Source of the DNA: DHVE2 group archaeon
GTDB taxonomy: Archaea > Thermoplasmatota > Thermoplasmata > Thermoplasmatales > Aciduliprofundaceae
Length of the DNA: 10,359 nucleotides
Assembly (NCBI GenBank): GCA_015522935.1
Contig: WALH01000018.1
Span: 1-10,359, forward strand
Direction: 5' to 3'
In this document: positions 1 to 5,417 of the stretch, piece after piece
How positions within the stretch are numbered: position 1 is the first letter of the stretch
Layout of the letters: each line of letters starts with the position of its first letter
Program-made: the position numbers and the translations under genes
The notes under the pieces: generated by a model
Seen by the model: only the letters and a program-made list of their open reading frames with translations
What the model was told of the DNA's origin: nothing
Database searches by the model: none

Positions 1-54
1 CATACCTGTTATATTTTTCTCCTTGGCAGCTAAATCAACTCCACAGAATTTCAT
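1..54 (-). CDS. DUF429-like predicted nuclease, N-terminal fragment (runs off the window)
   Basis: Reading the minus strand from an ATG at 54-52 gives 18 uninterrupted codons, MKFCGVDLAAKEKNITGM, up to the window edge. The GVDLA...K..NITG pattern resembles the start of DUF429 proteins, an RNase H-fold family with a first catalytic-type Asp (here D7) in a GVD or GID strand and a following Asn-Pro/Ile-Thr-Gly turn. Only the extreme N-terminus is visible, so the family call rests on a short motif. The start is supported by a minus-strand TATA box (TATAAAA, 81-75) about 24 bases upstream, as expected for a leaderless archaeal mRNA. The gene diverges from the RPA operon across a 61-base gap. The other possibility is another RNase H/ASKHA-fold protein with the same opening strand. 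Confidence 0.6.
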   Translation of the reverse strand, partial: MKFCGVDLAAKEKNITGM

Positions 55-72
55 AATGAAGAATCGCTAAAA

Positions 73-84
73 GATTTTATACTT
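73..84. promoter_or_regulatory. Shared TATA-box region between the DUF429-like gene and the RPA operon
   Basis: The AT-rich element GATTTTATACTT reads as TATAAAA on the minus strand and as TTTTATAC on the plus strand. On the minus strand it lies about 24 bases from the ATG at 54, which fits leaderless transcription. On the plus strand a start about 25 bases downstream would fall near 103, leaving a short leader containing the ribosome binding site GAGGTGAT (103-110) before the ATG at 116. No other good TATA element is present in the 61-base gap. Which strand dominates depends on flanking BRE bases and cannot be decided by eye. Confidence 0.5.
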
Positions 85-115
85 TGTGGGAATTGAGATA
101 CAGAGGTGATATTCA

Positions 116-1393
116 ATGGACGAATTTGAAAGGGCTGTGGAAGATATATTCACTGCTCTAAACGGAAAAATGGAGAGAGACTGGATAAGAAAAGAACTAA
201 GAAGATGGATCGCCGTATACGGATTACCACTTATTGAGGCAAAGAGGGGCGTAATATCAAAATACGGGGGCGATACATCCTCCCTGTCGGGTGTTTTTAG
301 GAAGATCAATGAACTCAAGCCGGGGGAGGGGAGGGTGGATTTGAGAGCGAAGGTTATAAGTATCAGCTCCAAGGAGAGAAATGTGGATGGAATGAGAAAA
401 ATAATGTACTATGGCATATTGGGTGATGAAACGGGAACCGTACCATTCACCGCTTGGGTTCTTGATGTTGAACTCCGCAAAGGGGATTGTATCGAGATAA
501 AAAACGCCTACACACGGGAGTGGCAGGGTCATGTTAAGTTGGTTATTGGAAATAACACAAAGGTATCTCTTTTACCTCCCAATTCGGTCGAGGTAAAAAT
601 GGAATCTAAACCTGCAAAAATAGTGGAGCTTCATCCAAAGATGGGGCTTGTAGAAGTTGTGGGCAAAGTTCTTCACGTGGAGAAAAGAGAGGTGGAAGTG
701 GATGGTGTTACACGAGAGATTTACAGCGGTGTTCTTGGAGATGAAACGGGCGAGATACCGTTCACATCCTGGGATATTGAAGTAAAAAAGGGTAATGTAT
801 TGAAGATTTCTGGTGCGTATGTATCCACTTTTTTAGGAATGCCACAACTGGTATTTGATTCCCGTGCAACAATAGAGAAAGTTGAAAAGGAAATAGAAGT
901 AAAGGAAATTCCCATTCAGATAGAAAGTCTTGAGGGAAAGGGAGGATTCAACGTCCTTATTGAAGGTGTTGTGATAGATATCAAGAGCGGTAGCGGTCTC
1001 ATATATCGCTGTCCTCAGTGCGGGCGTGTTCTAAAGTCATCTATTTGCCCGGTTCATGGAAAGGTCACTCCTGAGCCGGATTTAAGAATTAAGGCGATAA
1101 TAGATGACGGAACAGGCGCCGTCATGGCCATATTCAACCGGGAGCAGACAGAAAAAATATTGGGAATGACTTTGGATGAGACGATTAATAAGGTTCGTGA
1201 GAACTTGGGTAATCCCTCAGTTATACAGGAGATTGTTGAGGGAAAAATGATTGCAAGACCCATGCAGCTTCGTGGCGATGTTATGAATGATGAGAAGTAT
1301 GGATTGAGAATGTTAGTTAAAGAATTTGAATTTCTGAATTTAGAATACATAGCACAGAAGGCGGAGAAAATGTTAGAGGAGATGGGGTGGTAA
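116..1393 (+). CDS. rpa: Replication protein A (RPA), single-stranded DNA binding, three OB folds plus zinc finger
   Basis: This protein of 425 residues most likely coats single-stranded DNA during replication, repair and recombination. Two similar OB-fold repeats are visible at about residues 73-150 and 180-253. Each carries the same core, a GxLGDETGxxPFTxW strand-turn (residues 100-114 and 205-219). A third, longer OB domain (about 275-420) contains a zinc finger C299-x2-C302-x8-C311-x2-H314, followed by an IDDGTG strand. This Zn finger inside the last OB fold is typical of archaeal and eukaryotic RPA1-type large subunits. The N-terminal 65 residues are helical and charged. The ATG at 116 is preceded by GAGGTGAT with a 5-base spacer. 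The gene heads an operon with the RPA-associated protein, whose probable ATG starts 2 bases after this stop codon. That arrangement is known for other archaeal RPA operons. Confidence 0.92.
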   Translation: MDEFERAVEDIFTALNGKMERDWIRKELRRWIAVYGLPLIEAKRGVISKYGGDTSSLSGVFRKINELKPGEGRVDLRAKVISISSKERNVDGMRKIMYYGILGDETGTVPFTAWVLDVELRKGDCIEIKNAYTREWQGHVKLVIGNNTKVSLLPPNSVEVKMESKPAKIVELHPKMGLVEVVGKVLHVEKREVEVDGVTREIYSGVLGDETGEIPFTSWDIEVKKGNVLKISGAYVSTFLGMPQLVFDSRATIEKVEKEIEVKEIPIQIESLEGKGGFNVLIEGVVIDIKSGSGLIYRCPQCGRVLKSSICPVHGKVTPEPDLRIKAIIDDGTGAVMAIFNREQTEKILGMTLDETINKVRENLGNPSVIQEIVEGKMIARPMQLRGDVMNDEKYGLRMLVKEFEFLNLEYIAQKAEKMLEEMGW

Positions 1394-1395
1394 AA

Positions 1396-2262
1396 ATGCG
1401 AGAACCAGCGTGGAGAGTTTTTTCCGCAGAGTATAATGCGTCCAAACATTATATAAGATCTGAAGAGCCAAAAAAACCGAGTTATGTTATCACGCCACTT
1501 GGAGCGAAAATTTCGAGGCTTTTCATAGTTGGAGTGCTAACTGAAGTGAGAAACATAACAGATGAAGTGGTGAAGGCGAGAGTTGCAGATCAGACTGGTG
1601 CATTCTACCTTTTAGCTGGAAAATTCAGACCTGAAGCGAGGCACATTTTGGAAACGACTAAAACTCCTGAGTTTATAGCAGTTGTTGGTAAATCAAATGT
1701 TTTCAAACCAGAAGAGGAAATAGTTTATGTATCTGTTGTTCCTGAAAGGGTGAGAGTTGTAAATGAAATCCTGCGAAATTACTGGGTATTCGATACTGCC
1801 AGAAAATTGAAAATAAGGATTGAAGCAATGCAGGAAGCACTTAAAATGGATGAACCCACAGTGAAAAAAATAGTCGAGCTTGGATTCTCAAAAAAGATAG
1901 CTGAGGGGATTGTAGAGGCTATAAAAAGATATGAGAAGATCAATGTGGAAAGGTACATTGACATGCTTCGTGACGCCCTTAAGCATCTCCTTCCTGAATA
2001 TCAAGCCTTGGGATACGAATTGCCTGCAGTGGAAGAGGAAGAGGAAGAAGAGGAGAAGAAAGAGGAGAATTACGAATTAGAAAAAGAAGTGCTTAAGTTG
2101 ATTGAGGAAAATGATGATGGTACAGGTGTTTCTTACGAGTTTTTATTGGAGAAAACAGGTGTTTCTTCTGACAAAATGGATGAAATTCTTGCATCTCTGC
2201 AGGATCGTGGTGAGATTTACGAGCCATTCATAGGTAAGTTCAGAAAGTTACCCCGAAGATGA
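1396..2262 (+). CDS. RPA-associated OB-fold protein (COG3390-like) with acidic linker and C-terminal winged helix
   Basis: This is the probable partner of the upstream RPA. Counting from the ATG at 1396 (288 residues), the N-terminus MREPAWRVFSAEYN matches the conserved opening of RPA-associated proteins. An OB fold follows at about residues 37-122, with the VADQTGAFYLLAG core near 63-75. A helical middle region (about 125-205) includes an EPTVKKIVELGFSKKIAEGI helix-turn-helix-like stretch. Then comes a run of eight Glu plus Lys/Glu residues (about 213-224), and a C-terminal winged-helix-like domain (about 225-288) ending in GEIYEPFIGKFRKL. A GTG start at 1387 would overlap the RPA stop and add three residues. 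I prefer the ATG because it begins the conserved motif and has GGGGTGG upstream at 1384-1390. The last 15 bases overlap the convergent antiporter gene. Family assignment is from motifs and operon position; the function as an RPA complex subunit is inferred. Confidence 0.82.
   Translation: MREPAWRVFSAEYNASKHYIRSEEPKKPSYVITPLGAKISRLFIVGVLTEVRNITDEVVKARVADQTGAFYLLAGKFRPEARHILETTKTPEFIAVVGKSNVFKPEEEIVYVSVVPERVRVVNEILRNYWVFDTARKLKIRIEAMQEALKMDEPTVKKIVELGFSKKIAEGIVEAIKRYEKINVERYIDMLRDALKHLLPEYQALGYELPAVEEEEEEEEKKEENYELEKEVLKLIEENDDGTGVSYEFLLEKTGVSSDKMDEILASLQDRGEIYEPFIGKFRKLPRR
2031..2069 (+). repeat. 39-base homopurine tract encoding the poly-Glu linker
   Basis: Every base from 2031 to 2069 is A or G on the plus strand, in GAA/GAG/AAG codons. 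It encodes the acidic linker between the OB and winged-helix parts of the RPA-associated protein. Such tracts are low-complexity and can change length by slippage; the codons are mixed, which limits this. Confidence 0.8.
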
Positions 2263-3501
2263 TTTCTTCTTTGCTTCCCTTTCTTTTATTTCCTTTCTGA
2301 ACGCCAGTTTAAGGAGAGGAGGAGTTATTAGCGTTGTTACAGTTACAAAGATCATTGTGGCTGCAATAAAATAAGGAACATGCTGAGGCTTAATAGCACC
2401 TGCCGTGATGCCCACTGTTAACGATACAAGTGCGACTTCCATACGGGGTATTGAGCCCACCCCCATCTGCCATGATTTATGCCAGTTGAACCCTCCGATT
2501 CTCGCACCAATTCCTCGGCCTAATATTTTACCAAATATTGCATCAACTAGTATAACAGTGGCGAGAATCAAAGCACTCATATTAAGGAACACACCCAAAT
2601 CCAATTGTGCTCCCGTATAGACGAAGAATAGAGGAATTAAAAGTCCATAGCCTATGGCTCGGACATCTTCGGATATTATCTTTTTAATTGGCAGATGACT
2701 GAGAACTATCCCCGCAAAGTATGCTCCTTCAATTGCGGCTCCAAAACTGAATTCAGCAAGTGACGCAAAAAGGAGCATAACACCCATCAAAAATCCAAGA
2801 GCTCCACGCTCAGTTTTAACATATTTTCTTACGAATTTTGTTACGTATGGCATGTAATACCAAGCTGCTATCAAAGTGACTATGAAGAAAATAGTTAGAT
2901 TAATACCGAACATTACTAAACTACCTGTTCCAACGGCAAATATAATTAAACCAATGCCCAGAAAATCATCCATTACACTTGCACTCAGTGATGCCGCACC
3001 CACATCAGTTGAAAGCATATCTATGTCCATTAGAGTTCTTACAGTTACGCCTATGCTCGTGGCTGTGAGGAGAACTCCCATTACAAAGCTCTCGTGCATA
3101 TCATATCCAAGTAAAAGCCCGGAAATCCAACCTAAAATAAGGGGAACAAAAACACCCATAACCGTGGAGATGGTTGCTACTTTTCCTGTGGATTTAAGTT
3201 GCTCCACATTTGTATCAAGACCTGCATTGAAGAGAAGCATGACAATTCCTAATTTGGCAAAATAGCGAACTGGATCAAGTCCTTGAAAAGGTTGCGCGCC
3301 TCTGACCAAAAGCCAGTTATGAAGCCACACATTAACGGCAGAACCGAAAAAAAAGCCATACAAAACTAAATTTCCCAAGCCTATACCCAAGAAGAGTTCA
3401 CCAAGTACTCCTGGAAGATGAATTCTTTCAAAAAGTGAATCGAATATCTTAGCGAGGATAAGCGCAATACCTATAGTGAAGAGGAATGATGCGAAATCCA
3501 T
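2248..3501 (-). CDS. CPA2-family Na+/H+ (or K+/H+) antiporter, Kef/NapA-like membrane protein
   Basis: This is a 417-residue polytopic membrane protein with about 12-13 hydrophobic segments and a short, highly charged C-terminal tail. Family signs include LPGVLGELFLGIGLG near residues 29-43, FNAGLDTNVEQLK at 91-103 and TATSIGVTVRTL at 146-157. An MDD pair (D178-D179) sits where the ion-binding Asp residues of CPA2 transporters lie. In this family a DD or ND pair at that site is linked to electrogenic Na+/H+ exchange, so proton-coupled sodium export is the best guess; substrate is not proven. There is no C-terminal TrkA-N/RCK domain, unlike full KefB/KefC channels. The ATG at 3501 is preceded by AAGGTGA (3514-3508) at a good distance. 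A small GTPase gene lies 52 bases upstream on the same strand. The stop codon lies inside the 3' end of the convergent RPA-associated gene. Confidence 0.9.
   Translation of the reverse strand: MDFASFLFTIGIALILAKIFDSLFERIHLPGVLGELFLGIGLGNLVLYGFFFGSAVNVWLHNWLLVRGAQPFQGLDPVRYFAKLGIVMLLFNAGLDTNVEQLKSTGKVATISTVMGVFVPLILGWISGLLLGYDMHESFVMGVLLTATSIGVTVRTLMDIDMLSTDVGAASLSASVMDDFLGIGLIIFAVGTGSLVMFGINLTIFFIVTLIAAWYYMPYVTKFVRKYVKTERGALGFLMGVMLLFASLAEFSFGAAIEGAYFAGIVLSHLPIKKIISEDVRAIGYGLLIPLFFVYTGAQLDLGVFLNMSALILATVILVDAIFGKILGRGIGARIGGFNWHKSWQMGVGSIPRMEVALVSLTVGITAGAIKPQHVPYFIAATMIFVTVTTLITPPLLKLAFRKEIKEREAKKKSSSG
2261..2298 (+). terminator. Possible U-rich terminator of the RPA operon
   Basis: Directly after the stop codon of the RPA-associated gene the plus strand is almost entirely T and C, with several TTT runs (for example TTTCTTTTATTTCCTTTC near 2280-2297). 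Archaeal RNA polymerase terminates at U-rich stretches without needing a hairpin. The stretch lies inside the antiporter coding region, where it encodes a Lys/Glu-rich tail on the other strand, so the T richness may only reflect that codon content. Confidence 0.3.
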
Positions 3502-3507
3502 AGGACA

Positions 3508-3514
3508 TCACCTT
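3508..3514 (-). promoter_or_regulatory. Ribosome binding site of the antiporter gene
   Basis: The minus strand reads AAGGTGA here, six bases before the ATG at 3501. It matches the GGTGA core of the archaeal Shine-Dalgarno sequence and fixes the start of the antiporter. Confidence 0.6.
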
Positions 3515-3536
3515 TTAAGAGGGAAAAACAAACAAA

Positions 3537-3546
3537 GATAAAATAT
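3537..3546 (-). promoter_or_regulatory. TATA-like box upstream of the antiporter gene
   Basis: The minus strand reads AATATTTTATC, about 40 bases before the antiporter ATG. Transcription starting about 25 bases downstream would give a short leader that includes the ribosome binding site at 3514-3508. It suggests the antiporter can be transcribed separately from the GTPase gene just upstream, although read-through is also possible. Confidence 0.4.
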
Positions 3547-3549
3547 TTG

Positions 3550-3561
3550 TGTGTTAACACA
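3550..3561. repeat. Perfect 12-base palindrome at the GTPase stop codon, next to the antiporter TATA box
   Basis: TGTGTTAACACA is a perfect inverted repeat with no spacer. It contains the GTPase stop codon and ends 3 bases upstream of the antiporter TATA-like element. That is a usual place for an archaeal operator, but a 12-base palindrome in AT-rich DNA could be chance. Confidence 0.4.
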
Positions 3562-4030
3562 ATTTTTTGGTCAGAAATTGAAAAACATCTGCAATTCCCT
3601 CACCTGTTTTTGCACTTGTAAAGAAATACGTTGAATCATATTTTTTAGAAAGAGTTTGCAGTTCATCCCTCCAGAATTCGGCTCGATACTTCAGATCATG
3701 TTTATTCCCCACAAAGATTTTTGAAATTTTACGGCCGTCAACGTACTGAGCCATATCGTCCATAGCTTCGTATGTTCGGTATCGAGTGATGTCTCCAACA
3801 ATTATAACGGCCTTAGAACCGCCTAAAATACGATCCACATGCTCCTCGTATACGCTGATATCCCAGATCATAAGGAGGATTCCATCAATCTTCTTCTTGT
3901 AAGCTCTACTCTCTTCGCTTGTCAAACTCTCTCCGTTAAACGTGTTAAAGACGAATCTCTTAACCAAGGATGTTTTTCCCACACCCTGATCGCCTATGAC
4001 GCTGACTTTCCAAATCTTCGGTATCGTCAT
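3554..4030 (-). CDS. Small Ras/Rab-like GTPase with a degenerate G3 (switch II) motif
   Basis: This is a 158-residue protein close to a minimal G domain. G1/P-loop is GDQGVGKT at residues 13-20, G4 is NKHD at 109-112 and G5 is TSAKTG at 138-143, all intact, so guanine nucleotide binding is expected. A G2-type Thr may be T37. The G3 region is unusual: the Ras-type WDTAGQE is replaced by WDISVYEE (56-63), so the invariant Gly of DxxG and the catalytic Gln are both absent. This predicts slow or altered GTP hydrolysis and a non-standard switch II. The protein ends in Lys-Lys-Leu-Cys. The ATG at 4030 lies about 26 bases from a TTTAAATACC box (minus strand), fitting a leaderless mRNA. The gene is 52 bases upstream of the antiporter and divergent from the MoxR operon. 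The role is unknown; traffic, motility or transport control are guesses. Confidence 0.85.
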   Translation of the reverse strand: MTIPKIWKVSVIGDQGVGKTSLVKRFVFNTFNGESLTSEESRAYKKKIDGILLMIWDISVYEEHVDRILGGSKAVIIVGDITRYRTYEAMDDMAQYVDGRKISKIFVGNKHDLKYRAEFWRDELQTLSKKYDSTYFFTSAKTGEGIADVFQFLTKKLC

Positions 4031-4050
4031 TCAATTCTTCAATATCATTT

Positions 4051-4060
4051 GGTATTTAAA
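4051..4060 (-). promoter_or_regulatory. TATA box of the GTPase gene (leaderless)
   Basis: The minus strand reads TTTAAATACC, centred about 26 bases upstream of the GTPase ATG. No ribosome binding site lies between, so the mRNA probably starts at or next to the ATG. The same TTTAAATA core at the same distance precedes the cas6 gene in this window. Confidence 0.6.
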
Positions 4061-4077
4061 ATTTTCATTCAAAATTT
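4059..4077. repeat. AT-rich inverted repeat beside the GTPase TATA box
   Basis: AAATTTT (4059-4065) and AAAATTT (4071-4077) form 7-base arms around a 5-base spacer. The repeat abuts the upstream side of the GTPase TATA box, where the BRE lies. It could be a regulator site, but such AT arms are common by chance. Confidence 0.3.
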
Positions 4078-4111
4078 CACCATGTTGATTTATGGGAAAG
4101 ATAAAAATAAT

Positions 4112-4117
4112 GGGAGG
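4112..4117 (+). promoter_or_regulatory. Ribosome binding site ahead of the MoxR-operon first gene, spaced for a different ATG
   Basis: GGGAGG lies 5 bases before an ATG at 4123 but 15 bases before the in-frame GTG at 4133. The spacing favours ATG 4123, yet that frame stops after nine codons (TAA 4150-4152). See the entry for the DUF4129 gene. TATA-like bases lie upstream (TTTATG near 4089-4094 and GATAAAAATAAT near 4100-4111), neither clearly better. Confidence 0.45.
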
Positions 4118-4132
4118 ATATAATGAAAAACA

Positions 4133-4927
4133 GTGAGAGGAAAAAATCTTAACATAGTTGTAATAACTGTGGCGATATTATTAGTGGCGTTAGTGGGTAT
4201 AAGTGTAGCAGCGGTGAGAATACCCTCATACAATCCTCCCGGTGTGAATATTCCTAATTCAAAGTATCCCTCCCCTTCAGGCCCGGGAATGAATCTGGAG
4301 TTCATATTCTACGGATTTATTTATGCATGGATAATAATAGCAATAATTGGAATAATTCTATATCCCAAAAGTGCTCTTAAGGAGATAGTTGAGGGATTAG
4401 GTGTGTCTTTCATTGCATTTCTCTTCTTCTTCGGTCTTCTCCTTTTAGGAAATAAACTCAGATGGAGCAATTCCGGCTCTCCAGAGACGTATAGCACATC
4501 TTACTGGAACATTATTTATTTCTATGCCGCCTTAACGGTGTTCATATTTCTCATAGTTTATGCAATAATTAAAAGTGTGAAATTTGAAGAAAGGGAAAAG
4601 GAAATAAAAAAAGAAGTCCCAAAAGAATACGTGGAGCGTGCTATATACCATCTGAAATTGGGTGAAGATGTTAGGAGTGCAATACTCAGAGCATACAGGG
4701 AGATGGAAAAAATAGTGCGTGGAAAAGGTGTGGAAGATAAGAAATATTATACACCGCGGGAATTCAGAGATGCAATTTTATCGGAACTTCAAATATCAGA
4801 AGAGCCTGTGGATAACCTTACATCCCTTTTTGAAAAGGCAAGATACAGCACCGTTAATATGACGGAAGGAGATAGGAATGAGGCGCTAAAATATCTGGAG
4901 ATGATAAGGGATGAAATTGCCACGTGA
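4133..4927 (+). CDS. DUF4129 domain membrane protein, first gene of the MoxR/DUF58 operon
   Basis: The readable frame gives 264 residues from a GTG at 4133. Hydrophobic segments lie at about 7-27 (signal peptide or anchor, followed by a Pro-rich loop RIPSYNPPG), 55-77, 88-106 and 126-147. A charged region (150-165) leads into a soluble C-terminal DUF4129 domain (about 165-262) with AYREME at 187-192 and YYTPREF at 205-211. DUF4129 is often found near or fused to transglutaminase-like proteins and next to MoxR and DUF58 genes; here it stands alone with membrane helices. The start is uncertain. A better ATG with a well-spaced GGGAGG lies at 4123, one frame away. Dropping one A from the run of six at 4141-4146 would join them as MKNSERKNLNIVV..., a typical signal-anchor start. 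So there may be a sequencing error, slippage, or a real GTG start. The 3' end overlaps the next gene by 17 bases. Confidence 0.82.
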   Translation: MRGKNLNIVVITVAILLVALVGISVAAVRIPSYNPPGVNIPNSKYPSPSGPGMNLEFIFYGFIYAWIIIAIIGIILYPKSALKEIVEGLGVSFIAFLFFFGLLLLGNKLRWSNSGSPETYSTSYWNIIYFYAALTVFIFLIVYAIIKSVKFEEREKEIKKEVPKEYVERAIYHLKLGEDVRSAILRAYREMEKIVRGKGVEDKKYYTPREFRDAILSELQISEEPVDNLTSLFEKARYSTVNMTEGDRNEALKYLEMIRDEIAT

Positions 4928-5417
4928 AATAAGGATTTACATAGGAATCCTGCTCATTGTGCTTGCATTCTATTTTATCTTCTCCTCAGTTGCTCCATCT
5001 TCTAAGGAATTATTTCTCTGGGTTGTTGCCACAATTACGCTTCTTACCGTTCCTTTACTTATGAAGAAGAAAGAGAAAAAAGAGGAGAAGGAAGAAGAAA
5101 GAAAGATCATGGTGAGAAATGACATAGCCCATTTCAGGGAAACTGTGAATAAAGCTCTGAATGAAAATCCTGTTGCACAGAGAGATGTTGAACTGGAACT
5201 TCTCAATATTCTCCGTATAGATATAGGAATTCGTTATTCCCTCACCGACAGGGAAATAAGGGAGGATATGGGTAATGAAAATTTTATGCGCAAATACTTC
5301 GGGGACAAGTGGAAGATTATAAAAGAAATTTATGATAGAAAACACGAGTTGAGAAAATCCATACCGCGTGAAAAATTTGTGCGAGATATAAACACACTTA
5401 TGGAGGTGATGAGATGA
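4911..5417 (+). CDS. Two-helix membrane protein with charged cytoplasmic tail, MoxR-operon component
   Basis: This 168-residue protein is not recognised by sequence. It has two hydrophobic segments (about 8-25 and 33-50) joined by a short loop, then a Lys/Glu-only stretch (about 52-65) and a helical soluble tail. The tail includes DVELELLNILRIDIGIRYS (92-110) and a KYFGDKWKII motif (128-137). A short membrane hairpin with a tail between a DUF4129 gene and MoxR/DUF58 genes recalls the small membrane protein (DUF7269-type) found at a similar place in haloarchaeal clusters; this parallel is by layout, not by alignment. It starts inside the DUF4129 gene (17-base overlap) and its stop codon overlaps the MoxR start in ATGA, so translation is probably coupled. 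Topology would place the tail on the same side as MoxR if both termini are cytoplasmic. Confidence 0.8.
   Translation: MKLPREIRIYIGILLIVLAFYFIFSSVAPSSKELFLWVVATITLLTVPLLMKKKEKKEEKEEERKIMVRNDIAHFRETVNKALNENPVAQRDVELELLNILRIDIGIRYSLTDREIREDMGNENFMRKYFGDKWKIIKEIYDRKHELRKSIPREKFVRDINTLMEVMR
5064..5107 (+). repeat. 44-base homopurine tract encoding a Lys/Glu linker
   Basis: All bases from 5064 to 5107 are A or G. The tract encodes KKKEKKEEKEEERK immediately after the second membrane helix of the two-helix protein. It is low-complexity sequence and is longer than the similar tract in the RPA-associated gene. Confidence 0.8.
5402..5410 (+). promoter_or_regulatory. Full-length Shine-Dalgarno of the MoxR gene
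   Basis: GGAGGTGAT is a nine-base match to the complement of the usual archaeal 16S rRNA tail (AUCACCUCC). It ends 3 bases before the ATG at 5414. Other genes in the operon have only partial matches (AAGGTG at 6338-6343, GGTGGT at 7515-7520), so MoxR is probably translated most strongly. Confidence 0.65.

Noticed and set aside
2248..3501. Full KefB/KefC potassium efflux protein
   Set aside because: The protein ends after the transporter domain, without a TrkA-N/RCK domain.
4031..4132. tRNA or structured RNA in the divergent gap
   Set aside because: The gap is AT-rich with promoter elements only; no cloverleaf arms, T-loop or acceptor pairing was seen here or in the other gaps.
4123..4152. 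Nine-codon leader peptide (MKNSERKKS) as an independent gene
   Set aside because: It has a good ribosome site, but its likeness to a truncated signal-anchor start makes a frame problem in the DUF4129 gene at least as likely; reported as a finding instead.
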